Shown: piece by piece, positions 34,201-44,000 of the stretch
Layout of the letters: every line of letters begins with the position of its first letter
How positions within the stretch are numbered: the stretch's first letter is position 1
Origin: Vanessa cardui
Lineage: Eukaryota; Arthropoda; Insecta; Lepidoptera; Nymphalidae
Length of the DNA: 64,000 bases
Direction of reading: 5' to 3'
Assembly (NCBI RefSeq): GCF_905220365.1
Contig: NC_061136.1
Location: 10,891,702-10,955,701 of the forward strand
The notes under the pieces: generated by a model
Databases searched by the model: none
Told to the model about the DNA's origin: nothing
The model's input: only the letters and a program-made list of their open reading frames with translations
Position numbers and translations under genes: made by a program

Positions 34201-34605
34201 GCAGAAGTCCACAGCGAGGGTGGTAGGGGTTGCCTTATGATGCCTGCTCCGCTTGCCCCGAACAGTGGCGAGCGCAAAATTGCCCCCCCCAGAATTCGGA
34301 GGGCAGCCTGGGCATCCCTGCTCAGGTGGTGTATGTCCTGAGCATGGATGCCCAGAGAGGGATTCTCCACCGCTGTCGCTGATGGTACCCTCCTGGGGTA
34401 ATTTAACCAAATTCTGCACAACCATCAAGTTTTGGGGGGGAGGGGGATTGGGCCTCCGGAACTCTCACTTACCGGACGAAACGCGGTAGCATAACTACCA
34501 CTTTACGCCGATTTTAAGTGAGAGAGTGGTACTTCCCCGGGCGTGCCGGCCCATTCGGCTGTAACCCGAAGGTATACAGCGTGGCACTACCACAGATAAA
34601 ATAAT
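31239..34605 (-). mobile_element. Non-LTR retrotransposon with intact single ORF
   Basis: Minus-strand LINE of about 3.37 kb. Its 3' end is a 20-nt poly(A) (T run at 31239-31258) preceded by the tail GTCACTTTCCATCAGGTGAG and CCTCCTGCTCGTTTGCCTCC. The 5' leader (34429 to about 34605) contains ACCTTCGGGTTACAGCCGAA, which I recognise as a recurring 5' start of lepidopteran LINEs. There is no separate ORF1. The sequence is much GC-richer than its surroundings. The left end abuts an RTE scrap. A target duplication could not be defined. Confidence 0.85.
31306..34428 (-). CDS. LINE endonuclease-reverse transcriptase, 1040 aa
   Basis: This protein would nick chromosomal DNA and copy its own RNA into the nick. 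The N-terminal domain is an apurinic-like endonuclease: VDFCNIRGLNS (~72-82), E104 in LTETQ, GDFN at 210-213 followed by AHH, and SDH at 284-286. The reverse transcriptase domain follows: YRPIAITSLLSKIMESL, ASLDIAKAFDRVWHK, GVPQGCVLSPTLFLLHINDL and the catalytic YADD at 745-748. The C-terminal part ends in VHGRW, whose codons already belong to the conserved 3' tail. All catalytic motifs seen are intact and there is no stop in 1040 codons. I place it in the CR1/jockey assemblage, clade unresolved. The start codon is the first in-frame ATG after the leader; the first ~65 residues have no clear domain. Confidence 0.9.
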   Translation of the reverse strand: MMVVQNLVKLPQEGTISDSGGESLSGHPCSGHTPPEQGCPGCPPNSGGGNFALATVRGKRSRHHKATPTTLAVDFCNIRGLNSNLNAVHYHLETAKPALLFLTETQISSPADTTFLSYPGYKLEYSFIPRAGVCVYVRDDICSRRLGSLEGQDLSIIWLRVDCDDHPRIYACLYRSHSGNAETDRLVEHVQMATDSVLQQIPSAEIIILGDFNAHHAEWLGSRTTDHAGRSVLDFALAYDLTQLVNSPTRIPDVEDHTPSLLDLLLTSHPDGYQVIVDLPLGSSDHCLVRSTVPVVRYSRPRFVGCRRVWHYKSADWDGMRSFFASYPWGQICFSPDDPNAAADSVADVVLQGMELFIPYSAVPIGGKSQPWFGRFCKTASRRKWERYQTWANASASRDVNTSAFKKEYNSASRSLKNVIARAKTEYIGRIGGRLVRLPSGTRAFWSLAKAVLGNFCQPSFPSLHRDGESLAHTAKEKADLLGSLFASNSTLDDQGKSPPTIPRCDTTMPEVKFRQSAVRKALLSLDIHKSSGPDGIPPIVLRTCAPELAPVLTRLFRQSYTLGVVPNSWKTALVHPIPKKGNRSDPSNYRPIAITSLLSKIMESLINCQLLRYLEVNQLISDRQYGFRRGRSAGDLLVYLTHRWAEAVESKGEALAASLDIAKAFDRVWHKALLSKLPSYGLPGKLCNWITSFLADRSIKVVVDGACSDLKFVNAGVPQGCVLSPTLFLLHINDLLQIGNIHCYADDSTVDTLYTGRANISRENVEENRNKLVSEIESSLNEVSNWGRLNLVHFNPKKTQVCALTAKKTPFVVSPRFENIPIAATGSIGILGVDISSLVQFRGQLEGKAKLASKKLGVLSKARQYFTSAHRLKLYKAQIRPHMEYCSHLWSGAPQYQLLPFDRIQRRAARVIDDQALSDLLDPLALRRDVGSLCIFYRIFHGECSEELFGLIPAAEFHLRTSRQNSKFHPHHLDVRKSTTARFLRHFLPRTTTLWNQLSPAVFPNRYDMGTFKKRAYSFLKGRQRTCKSPGVAGVHGRW

Positions 34606-34845
34606 AGCAGAAAGTAACCTACAATAAAATAGAGAAAATATTCAATAATTTAAATAGTACAAGGTAGTTAGTTCTTTTCTTTCAACAGTGACCCATTGAC
34701 CTAACCTAGATTAGTAGATTACAATATTTATAGGTTATTCAAACTGTCTGACCCCCAGATTTTATTAAAAGGCAATAATGGGGCTAATCTCTAATCAGCT
34801 ACTTTATATTTTTTGAAATGTAATCTGGTCTAGTAATATAAATAA
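34606..34845. other. Short spacer between LINE and Helitron
   Basis: AT-rich, nothing recognised. Confidence 0.5.
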
Positions 34846-35026
34846 CTAGCTTTTGCCCGCGACTTCGTCCGCGTGGAATAGTGACTTCCGGCAGAAAAGT
34901 ATAGATAGCTGTGCCTGTGACTTCGTCAACGTGTAACTCCTTGTGTGTTATTAAATTAAAATGTATTGGTAATATTATTTTCATCACGTTCACATGGGGC
35001 TTAAGTACCTATAGAACCAAAATACT

Positions 35027-38000
35027 TTAGCGCAAAGCTTCCGGGTAAACTATATTGAAAGTTGACCCGTCCGGCATGTGAACATAAAGATTTCTAGAAC
35101 TGCTAACACGGGAAAGAGCAACGTATAACTGACCATGAGAGAAACAACTGACACCGAGATCTACTCCGGCAACATGAAAAGTCTGCCCTTGAGCCTTATT
35201 AATTGTCATTGCATAACACACCGAAACTGGGAATTGCGTCCTTTTAAATTGGAATGGAAAATTATTTGGTATTAAGGGTATTCTGGGAATAAAGACGGTT
35301 TCTCCTGCACCGCAACCTGTTAAAATTTGAGCCTCGATTATATTTTGTTGCAACTGGGTTACTTTTAGTCGAGTTCCATTGCAAAGTTTTGGTGGTCTTA
35401 AATTTCGGAGTAGAATAATCGGAATGCCAATTTTTAAACAAATTTCGTGAGAAGGAAGTCCGGGCATATTTAAAGAATTTAAAAATTCTATCGGGTAATT
35501 AATAGTTTCTTGTTCATCGACCATTCTATTTATTGATCTATAAACTTTGCTTTCCCCCTGTATGTTCGACAGTATTTTGTTATTAATCTCAGTTGCCTGA
35601 TCATTGCGAGGAGTTAAAATAGATCTTTCGCATAGCCAAGAATTGTCCCTATTCAATATATTTGTTACGTCACCGTAAACTGACGATATAAGATGTGATT
35701 GAGATTGCACTATACAACATAATTCAGGCGTCAGAATAAGTTTTCCTTGGTGTAGTTGTGGATAGGTACCTTCACCAATCTTTAATAATGTATCAGAAAA
35801 TTGACTATCATCCGGGTTATCTCCAGTTCTCACTCGCATGTTTATAGTCAAATGCACCGACTGTATATCACGCCACAAATAAGAGCTTTTCAGGCAAGCC
35901 CTAACCTCATCAGCTCGGGTTCCCCGTGGTATTACCGGTAAGGTTTGTCGGAAATCACCACAAAATAAAACCGTGATACCGCCCATTGGTCGATCATTTT
36001 GTCTTATATCCCTTAAAGTTCTATCTACTGCTTCTACTGCTTTTCGATGGGCCATCGTACATTCATCCCATATGATTAAATTACACTCGCGTAATACCTT
36101 AGCTTTGTCACTATTTCTTGAAATACTACAGGTTGGACTTTCCGTGCAATCTAAATCAATTGGTATTTTGAACATTGTGTGAGCCGTTTTACCTCCTGGT
36201 AGCAATGTTGCAGCTATCCCGGATGAAGCTACGGCAAGAGCTATTTTACGTTGATTTCGAACATAAGCCAATATTAATTTAGTCAAAAAGGTCTTTCCAG
36301 TTCCTCCAGGTGCATCTAAAAACCATATTGTTCCCAAATTATTTTGGACACTTCTGCACACGCGATCATAAACTGAACGTTGTTCTGCAGTCATTATTGG
36401 GATACCGTTTTCTAATGTTGTCAGCAGTTCCATTAAGTTGTAGCTAATCTCTGCGGAATATTCCCTATTAGTTACTTCTCCGACTGAGGTTGGTGTTGGC
36501 AAACCATATTCACATAGTGATTTACCGCCAACTGCTGTTAACTCATCCTGAAGAGCTAATAAGCACTGATTTATGGCAAGATCACGGAAATTATCATTAG
36601 TTGTGCCTTCATCGTTGTTAGATATATTTCTAAGAAAGTCTTCTGAAAATTTGTTTTTATATTTTTCCCATAATTGTACAGCATCTGACAAATTACTAAA
36701 TGTGAGTAATGTTACAAATAAATTACGTAACCGTCTTGGATTATCACTAACACAGGATTCTGCTAAAGCGTCATCCCAATGCTGATCATTTTCTAGCAAA
36801 TGACGCGCTTGGCAAGCTGCATGATAAGTGGGAAAAACAACATCGTCTACTTTTCTCAAATCTATAAATGAGGTTGGTCCTCGCACAGTATGTAATAATA
36901 ATCGCAAATAGAAACACTCAGCGTTGTTAGGATGAACGGCGTATACTCTGCCAAGAACATGTTCTTTGAAAATACCTGACTCACCATCTACAGGCCTGCC
37001 ACGGCGTCTTCGATTAAAGACACCTCGTTGCTTATCGTAGGTATAATACGATGGAACTTCCTCATATAAAAGAGATTTTGCAAAATCATCAGTTTGGCAA
37101 AGTCGAAAGAATGCTAATAAAGTTGTTTGTCTAGGGTTCTCTAACCGTTCTGTGACATTTTCGGCGTTGAAATATATACGTTGACCACCTTCAAGATGAA
37201 CATCCAGATGAGTCACAGGTGGAAATCTTTCATGAATGTTGAAACTTAAGATCCGCCACACAGCTTCTGAAGAACTTATATATCTGCCTGACTGATATCT
37301 TGTAACTTCATCATGTTCATTTCTCAAAGCAAATGTAGCTTGGTCACTGCCCTTATTAATGTACTTACAAATATATTTTATTGACTCTACACTATTACAC
37401 ATTTCAACATTTATGTGAGCTTGAAATGCTCTGGACAACACAGGAGAATACGGAACGACCCACCTATTGTCTAAAATAACCTGTTGTCCAGATACTCGCT
37501 TTTCAACAGTGAAACCATCAGTATCTCTTGAACGGCGACGATATAATGGGTATCCATCATGTCCTGTTACAGTTTCATCCACTAAGGCTTTTGGATATCT
37601 TTTAGTGCAACGACCGTCTTGCATGCAAGGAGAATTTCCGTTAAATACACCACATGGACCATGTATCATATGAGATTTAACAAGTAGATCTATCATTGAT
37701 TTTAATTTTAAATGAAAAACTCTTGCGATGATATCATGACGGTCATGCGGTGCTTGACCCTCAAGAAGCTCCCGAGTGATTTCATCCCACTTAGGATTGG
37801 TAGTTACAGTAATAAATAAGTCGGGACGTCCATATTTTCTCACGTAACAAAAAGCATCTTGAGTACGTTCGTGCATGTAGCGTGGACCACCAGTAAAAGA
37901 AGAGGGCAAAATAACTAAACGGCCCATATTCACCGTATCATTATCTTGCTGCATGGCGTCGCGAAGGTGCACGTATTCTTCAGCGCGCAGCTGCCTTTGA

Positions 38001-39991
38001 TTAGATCGTATGTAAACTAATCTTTCGGTTTCAATTTTTGCGTACATGTCTACAATAAACTGATTGAATAAGCCACGAAAACGTTGCAAGTATACAAACC
38101 TATTCCGTCTTACTTGCAAGTGGTAACAGTAAAATTGAAGGCATGAAATCTTTTTATTATAAATAGGTGCGCCTGTATGCGGATCAGTTTGGTATAAAGC
38201 AAAATTATAACCATCTTCCCCTCGACAATATATCAAAGGATATTGCAAACTGTCGTAAGCTCTGTGGGTTTCGTAAATACGTTGCAAACGATTGTCTCTA
38301 GAACGGATAACGATATCACGCCTATCACATTCCTGGTCGACCAATACCACAGCAACTTCATTCGTGGATGGAGCATTGTAACGCCCAGGGTGCTCCTGCG
38401 TTGGACGCCTATCGGCATTTATAACAATTTTATAATTGTTATCATGATCTCCAGGAAGAGCTTCTAATGCCGATTTAAAACTGCATACATACGAATTAAC
38501 CTGATGCAACATGTTCTGAAGTTGTGAAATGAATTCAGCATTTAAATTCGGGAAATATTGATTTCTTATATTCGACTGTTCGTCGTAGTCAGATACAAAA
38601 TATATTTCAAGAAACTTAGGTTGGTCTTCAGGCAAAAGAGATCCTATCAAATGGTAAACTTGACCTTGTATCTTAAAAGTAGGCATGAAAGGACCTTCGG
38701 AGATTTGTTGCGCACCAAAGGATGTCATCTGAAATGCACTATTATAAGTGCGAATGTTGTCTAAAAACTGTTTAGATTGCACATGTTCCCCCAAAAGTAG
38801 TGATTTCAAAGGTTCCGGTGGGTCTTCGAATGAAGGCAAATTTATTTTGCCTCCAGAACAACAGAAACCAGCCGACTCCTTACTCCACTTTGAAGCATTA
38901 CAAAAAGAACATACCACGTTCATATCGCCTATTACAGAAGATGATTTGTAATCAATTGTGAGGTTATAAGCAAACCCACTTTTATATTTGTCGGACCATG
39001 CCACCGTATTTCTAGGTTGGTCCTCTATGTATACATCTAAGTTATTAAGACTATGTCGAAATCTGTCTGCAGTAAGACGGGCCTCTCGCTGTTCGTCCGT
39101 TTCAAGAGACCGAATATTTTCGATTCTTAATCTTTCATTAGACAAACTTATTAATCGTTCTTGTCTCAAAGAATTGTAATGTTCGCGTACCGACTCTAGT
39201 CGTTGTTCATGCTCATGTTCATCTTCGAGAGATCTAATAATATTGTGGTGCACCCTATCATTTGTCAAACGGTCTTCATATTGAGTAAAAGTTTCAGATT
39301 CTCGAGATAAAATATGACGTTCGCGGTCAGCTGTGAGACGCAATTCCCTCTCAGTGGAGGTTTCTGACTCGCGAGACAATATATGACGTTCGCGGTCAGC
39401 TGTGAGACGCAATTCCCTCTCAGTGAAGGTTTCTGACTCGCGAGACAATATATGACGTTCGCGGTCAGCTGTGAGACGCAATTCCCTCTCAGTGAAGGTT
39501 TCTGACTCGCGAGATAATGCATGCCGTTCGCGGTCAGCTGTGAGACGCAATTCCCTCTCAGTGAAGGTTTCTGACTCGCGAGATAATGCATGCCGTTCGC
39601 GGTCAGCTGTGAGACGTAATTCCCTTTCAGTAAATGTTTCAGACTCGCGAGATAAAGTTTGTCGTTCGCGGTCAGCTGTGAGACGCAATTCTCGCTGTGA
39701 AGCAGTTTCAGCTGCTCGGGATAACACATGTTGTTCTCGGTCCATGGTAAGCCTCAGCTCTCGTTGAGAAAAGCTTTGAGACGCCCGTGATGTAGCTCGT
39801 CTCTCTCTGTCAGCTGCTAATCGCATCTCTCTCTCTGAAGAGCTTTCATTGGCTCGAGAAGTTGAGGCACTAACTCTCATAGAGTTTAACCGATGTGCTC
39901 TTTCCTCTGCCGATTCTTGAGAACGCGCATTTCTCATCCTCTTAGCATCTCTCGAATTTCGAGATAAAGATGGTCTTTTTTTAGGTGGCAT
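35027..39991 (-). CDS. Helitron Rep-helicase, 1654 aa, lacking the HUH block
   Basis: Normally this protein nicks one strand of the element (Rep domain) and unwinds it (helicase) for rolling-circle transposition. Seen here: a basic start; ~23-residue charged repeats (about residues 26-256); a Cys-rich segment CSFCNASKW...FCC (~359-380); the Helitron_like_N/Rep region with FNQFIVDMYAKIETERL, GRPDLFITVTTNPKWDE (~720) and the two-tyrosine segment YICKYINKG (~875); then a PIF1/RecD-type helicase with Walker A GGTGKT at 1229-1234, IWDECTMAHRKAVEA, and a C-terminal VALSRVSS. Between L770 and V771 the block that should hold the WQKRGLPHAH HUH motif is absent. The Rep pseudogene at 19210-19383 in this window keeps it, about 58 codons. 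The frame stays open, so the loss is in phase. The protein probably cannot nick DNA. Confidence 0.92.
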   Translation of the reverse strand: MPPKKRPSLSRNSRDAKRMRNARSQESAEERAHRLNSMRVSASTSRANESSSEREMRLAADRERRATSRASQSFSQRELRLTMDREQHVLSRAAETASQRELRLTADRERQTLSRESETFTERELRLTADRERHALSRESETFTERELRLTADRERHALSRESETFTERELRLTADRERHILSRESETFTERELRLTADRERHILSRESETSTERELRLTADRERHILSRESETFTQYEDRLTNDRVHHNIIRSLEDEHEHEQRLESVREHYNSLRQERLISLSNERLRIENIRSLETDEQREARLTADRFRHSLNNLDVYIEDQPRNTVAWSDKYKSGFAYNLTIDYKSSSVIGDMNVVCSFCNASKWSKESAGFCCSGGKINLPSFEDPPEPLKSLLLGEHVQSKQFLDNIRTYNSAFQMTSFGAQQISEGPFMPTFKIQGQVYHLIGSLLPEDQPKFLEIYFVSDYDEQSNIRNQYFPNLNAEFISQLQNMLHQVNSYVCSFKSALEALPGDHDNNYKIVINADRRPTQEHPGRYNAPSTNEVAVVLVDQECDRRDIVIRSRDNRLQRIYETHRAYDSLQYPLIYCRGEDGYNFALYQTDPHTGAPIYNKKISCLQFYCYHLQVRRNRFVYLQRFRGLFNQFIVDMYAKIETERLVYIRSNQRQLRAEEYVHLRDAMQQDNDTVNMGRLVILPSSFTGGPRYMHERTQDAFCYVRKYGRPDLFITVTTNPKWDEITRELLEGQAPHDRHDIIARVFHLKLKSMIDLLVKSHMIHGPCGVFNGNSPCMQDGRCTKRYPKALVDETVTGHDGYPLYRRRSRDTDGFTVEKRVSGQQVILDNRWVVPYSPVLSRAFQAHINVEMCNSVESIKYICKYINKGSDQATFALRNEHDEVTRYQSGRYISSSEAVWRILSFNIHERFPPVTHLDVHLEGGQRIYFNAENVTERLENPRQTTLLAFFRLCQTDDFAKSLLYEEVPSYYTYDKQRGVFNRRRRGRPVDGESGIFKEHVLGRVYAVHPNNAECFYLRLLLHTVRGPTSFIDLRKVDDVVFPTYHAACQARHLLENDQHWDDALAESCVSDNPRRLRNLFVTLLTFSNLSDAVQLWEKYKNKFSEDFLRNISNNDEGTTNDNFRDLAINQCLLALQDELTAVGGKSLCEYGLPTPTSVGEVTNREYSAEISYNLMELLTTLENGIPIMTAEQRSVYDRVCRSVQNNLGTIWFLDAPGGTGKTFLTKLILAYVRNQRKIALAVASSGIAATLLPGGKTAHTMFKIPIDLDCTESPTCSISRNSDKAKVLRECNLIIWDECTMAHRKAVEAVDRTLRDIRQNDRPMGGITVLFCGDFRQTLPVIPRGTRADEVRACLKSSYLWRDIQSVHLTINMRVRTGDNPDDSQFSDTLLKIGEGTYPQLHQGKLILTPELCCIVQSQSHLISSVYGDVTNILNRDNSWLCERSILTPRNDQATEINNKILSNIQGESKVYRSINRMVDEQETINYPIEFLNSLNMPGLPSHEICLKIGIPIILLRNLRPPKLCNGTRLKVTQLQQNIIEAQILTGCGAGETVFIPRIPLIPNNFPFQFKRTQFPVSVCYAMTINKAQGQTFHVAGVDLGVSCFSHGQLYVALSRVSSSRNLYVHMPDGSTFNIVYPEALR
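39223..39915 (-). repeat. 69-bp coding minisatellite in Helitron ORF
   Basis: Unit starts recur every 69 bp at 39292, 39361, 39430, 39499, 39568, 39637, 39706 and 39775, with weaker units on each side. Each encodes 23 residues such as SRESETFTERELRLTADRER. The middle units are nearly identical, suggesting recent expansion or homogenisation. The charged heptad-like pattern predicts a long helix. Confidence 0.95.
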
Positions 39992-40946
39992 TGTGTATTT
40001 TCAATCAACAGTAACCAAAGCTACCTTACACTTACGAAACCTATTAATATTATATAATAACTAAATATGGTATATAATTAAACACTACTTACATATATAG
40101 TAATAATTATATGATATACTTATATAGTAATAATTATTATTATATGATAATTACGAAAATAAACTATTAATATAATTAAACACTACCACAAAGATAAAAT
40201 ATATTTATATTTTATAAAGAAATAAAATTTTAACTAATAATATGCTTAGACTAAAAGTCGCGCTGAAAAGCACGGTTGGTAAATAACAATTATTGTCTGT
40301 CAATAAGGTCGAACACTCTAAACGTCTATTCGCATCAACAGCCAAATATTGTATGAACCCGCCGCCTTTTTATACCTCCCGCGGCGTAGCGCGTCGAACG
40401 CGGCAACCGATACACAAAAATAATCCTTATGGCATGATTCTGTATTCACGCGCGATGACTTATAGCGTATTTCATGTATAACTTTGGTGTTTCTACACCG
40501 ATTTACATGATTCTTTTTTTTATTGAATAGGTAATAATGTGAACTTTTGTAATTAGGGATGAGTGAGAGTATTGTAAACGTAAGAGTAGACAAATATAGT
40601 CAGAAAGCGCCGAATTGCTAAGCTTCCGGAAGTTTCACGTGTTATTGTGAGTCAACTATGAAAGATAGACATATGCTGTCGAGGAATTTATTTTTATATA
40701 ATAATTTAAGAACATTTGTGTCGTACATGATTTCTATGTAGCTTTAACCATTAAGGCTGCACACGCGACGGAAGCTTAAAAAATGGAGTAACTTCTCCCG
40801 TTTTCCCAATATTTCCCTTCGCTGCTCTACTCCTATTGATCGTAGCGTAATGAAAAGTATACTATAACCTGCCCAGGAGTAGGAAGAATACTTGTGCCAA
40901 ATTTCGTTAAAATCCGTCGAGTAGTTTTTGTTTCTATAACGAATAT

Positions 40947-40999
<53 letters not shown>

Positions 41000-41118
41000 A
41001 ATTTTACTGATTGCATTTTTGGCACCAGTAGCGATCCCTTATCATCCCTTGATAGTTTTTTTTTAAATAAATTTCATGTACAGAAATGGCCTCTCTACAG
41101 ATTTATTATAAGTATAGA
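39992..41118 (-). other. Helitron 5' leader
   Basis: Non-coding sequence between the Helitron 5' end and its ORF. The distal part (about 40740-41118) contains CGACGGATTTTAACGAAATT and an (ACAG)n run and matches the Helitron leaders I know from Lepidoptera. 39992-40300 is very AT-rich. Transcription signals could not be assigned. Confidence 0.6.
40947..40997. repeat. (ACAG)n microsatellite
   Basis: About 12 tandem ACAG units inside the Helitron leader. The open frame through it (repeated SVCL) is an artefact of the repeat. Confidence 0.95.
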
Positions 41119-41746
41119 TAAGAAGTGTTTATGTTTTAATGTGATGATCTCAGTAAATATACATTCGATTTAAAACTATGTACTTTGACTATTTCTGAAT
41201 ATTACTAAGCTCTACCAACTGAGAGCAGAATCATGCCAAAATATAATATTACTTAGGCCGTGAACTAGTCAATTGCCAGGGACAATTTAAACTTCCATTA
41301 TCTACATATGCCAATGTGAACACTCAATTTTCAAAACAGCTGTTTCTTACAGTATAATCTGATAATTTTTTAATCGTGTATTCTTGAATTTAAATATAGA
41401 ACCTTACGATATACGAACTTATAATCTATCCACTAAATGAACAAGGCAGTAACTGAACGCATCACTGGTTTATAATAATCAAACGTTTACATATGTATTT
41501 TAGGTATTAATTTGATTGACAACAAAAGGGAGTTGTAATTTGAGACGTATTGTTCACGTGTCAAACTTCAAAAACCAAATTAACACGCACGTCGAAGTCT
41601 ATATACCATCGAAGAAACGTCAGTTATCTTTTCACATTTCATCAATTTCACGGTGAACTCCACTTGGTAGAGTCGATGGAACGGAAGAAGATAAAAAGTG
41701 CTGACGGTTTTCAAGTAAAACTTGCTCTCCTTTTTTCTTTACTACC
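41119..41746. other. Anonymous AT-rich DNA
   Basis: Nothing recognised. Confidence 0.5.
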
Positions 41747-42075
41747 AAAATCAAAATATACTTTATTGTAGTAAGCTTTTGCAAGCACTTTTGAACTGAA
41801 GCTACCATTGGTTCGGAATGTAGATTCTACTGGGAGAATCGGCAAGAAACTCAGTAGTTACACTTTTTCAATATTTCAAAATACTAAGTCATGTTACTTA
41901 AAAATAATTATATATATTTGTATGTAATATAAATATCCTGCCTGGAAGTCAACAAGTAATAATTCCATGCACTTTTGTCATCTGTATAATCTTATATTGA
42001 ATAATTTGCGTATTTATTCAATATTTTTGTTTACAAATTATTTGAATTTAGGAACCGGCAAAGTTAAAAAATTCT
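41747..42075 (-). repeat. LINE 3'-end fragment, longer copy
   Basis: Minus-strand sense. Seen on the plus strand: TCAAAATATACTTTATTGTA, CAAGCACTTTTGAACTGAAG, CTACCATTGGTTCGGAATGT, AGATTCTACTGGGAGAATCG, then TATCCTGCCTGGAAGTCAAC and a block ending near 42075. The same order is found at 45775-46070. Non-coding. Confidence 0.65.
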
Positions 42076-42185
42076 AGGTATTTCTCACCACCCAGATTCC
42101 TTTTTGTGTCGCGTACGTGCATACTATGGATTCAGCGTTAATCAGCCGTGTTCCTCCAAATAAGACATCATATTTAGATAATTTT

Positions 42186-42398
42186 GACGACCTCCGTGGT
42201 CGAGTAGTGAGTACACCGGTTTTCATAGGTATGCCACTTCGAGGTCCCGGGTGTGATTCCCAGCTGAGTCTATATAGAAAAAGTTAATTCGTTTTTTATG
42301 TTGTCTTGGGTCTAAATGTTTGAGGTACCGTCGATACTTCTGATTTTCCATAATACAAGTGCTTTAGCTATTTACATTGCGATCAAAGTAATCTATCA
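42186..42398 (+). mobile_element. tRNA-derived SINE, second family
   Basis: Starts GACGACCTCCGTGGTCGAGT with box A-like TGGTCGAGTAG. Box B is damaged (GGTGTGATTCC instead of GGTTCGATTCC). The body has TTGTCTTGGGTCTAAATGTT and CTGATTTTCCATAATACAAG. A cleaner copy is at 52357. It looks tRNA-like but is not a tRNA gene. Confidence 0.8.
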
Positions 42399-43209
42399 TC
42401 GTTTAATGGCATATTTAAATTGTGGTTAGGAAATAATTAACATAACAAAATAGATAAAGATAGACGGTTTTATTTATAGATCTTTGTTGGCATTATGTGG
42501 CGATATATGTCAGAGGTCAAATATTTTTGGTTCTATTAGTAGCTTTGACCGCTTATAATCTGTGTGATGGAAATAATGGATTTGACCTATTTTTATTTAG
42601 TTCAATAATCCATAAGCCAATATTTCAATTAACTTTTTATAACATTTTACATATACTGTTTTTATATTCGACTTAGCAGTTCTTGTTATTTGTTCAATGT
42701 GTAAAAAGCTCTGGTTTTACATTAACACAGATATTATTATATTATTTTCTAATTATGCAGACGTGCACACGTTGAGAGAGTTCGATTCTTGTTTATTTTT
42801 CTTCTTTAATTATTTTCCATTTAATATTCCATCGGAATATGTTAATTGTAATTATATAAGAGCCCGCAACTTAGTTTTGCTTTTATACCCAATACTAAAT
42901 AATAGTCAAATAAAGGTGTACAATATAAAGCGAAAACTGTACAGTGTCACATCGTATTTTGTACCAATTCCAAAGACTCTTGGACTACGGCCCAAAGCCA
43001 AGCTCATGCTATTATGCGGATTTTGTTAAATCCCCTGGGAACAGGGGCAAAGCTTATTTGTCCGCCAATCTTGATTAAGGCAGATCATGTTGAACTACTA
43101 TGTAAATAAGAAAGTTGAAAAGAATGAATTAACAGGGGAATTGCTATCAGATAATCTTAATTTCTTGTTTTCTTAATTTTAAAAGATTTTTTTTTTATTT
43201 AATAACTTT
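42399..43209. other. Anonymous AT-rich DNA
   Basis: A 110-codon open frame at 42697-43029 has low-complexity composition and no recognisable domain; I do not call it a gene. Confidence 0.5.
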
Positions 43210-43330
43210 TTGGTGGGTATTTGTGCAAGCCTGTTTGGAATGGTTAATATTTCTTACAGTGTCAAAGTTATCAAGTAGCAGTGGCTGGTGATGATCAGTT
43301 ACAATTGGTTCATTTGCCAGACCACCCTCC
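43210..43330 (+). repeat. Degenerate LINE 3' tail
   Basis: GGAATGGTTAATATTTCTTA followed by CAGTGTCAAAG, then GTGGCTGGTGATGATCAGTT and ATTTGCCAGACCACCC, which is the forward version of the tail at 15148. Confidence 0.55.
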
Positions 43331-44000
43331 AATTAGCAAAGTTTACAAAGAAATATTTAACGTTATTAGTTTCAAGTAAAAGCACCAAAACAAGCAATGA
43401 TACTTACATTATTCTTATTTATTATATTATATTTATTACTCTTACATTAGTCTTACAAATTCGTCAAATGGGTCTAAAAAGGGCGATCATTTTAACATTA
43501 TATTAAAATATTAATAAAATGAGCGCAAAGAACATTTATATTGAATAAAAATACAATTCTCTCTTCCTTTAATGTTCAAAAACATTTAACTTAATCCACG
43601 TATTTAGGCGAGGTGAAATCCTCGTCAAGGGAGAATTACTGCATGAATAATAACAGCGTTCTGTAATTACAATTAATCTTAGTCGTATTAAAGCTATTTA
43701 GAATTACGGTTCCCGTTTTACTCTTAAAAGATGGAACACATCTGTGTCACCAAGCGAGACAGGCGAACCTTTTATAACTTGTGTATTTTTAATCTATGGT
43801 AGTAAATTTGTAGTGACATAACAGCCTATAATATACATATATGTACCCACTACTCAACGAAGGTCTGTATAATAATAAAGGAGGTCGTATGTAATAATAA
43901 TAATTTGGGAGAAAAATTACGTTATATATATATACGAGTATATTCTAAATATATATACATTGAGTATGGCTGACTTCTTAGTACAGTCATGTCACATTTA
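43331..44000. other. Anonymous AT-rich DNA
   Basis: Nothing recognised. Confidence 0.5.

Larger units (their letters stand above)
34846..41118 (-). mobile_element. Complete 6.27-kb Helitron
   Basis: On the minus strand the element begins TCTATACTTATAATAAAT at 41118 directly after an A (41119) and ends CGAAGTCGCGGGCAAAAGCT then AG at 34846, directly before a T. CTAG is the Helitron 3' terminus, preceded by a GC-rich imperfect hairpin. There are no inverted repeats and no target duplication, as expected. It carries one long Rep-helicase ORF (35027-39991), a leader of about 1.1 kb with an (ACAG)n run, and a 180-bp 3' region. Confidence 0.95.

Noticed and set aside
39265..39767. Repetitive open frames of 154 and 98 codons overlapping the Helitron N terminus, and a CRISPR-like regular repeat
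   Set aside because: The 69-bp repeat is a multiple of three, so alternate frames also stay open. Units are contiguous with no unique spacers, so it is not a CRISPR array.
40744..41025. 93-codon minus-strand frame with repeated SVCL residues
   Set aside because: It results from translating the (ACAG)n microsatellite in the Helitron leader.
42697..43029. 110-codon open frame as a possible small gene
   Set aside because: Low-complexity, with runs of F and I from AT-rich DNA; no domain, no splice context and no repeated occurrence.
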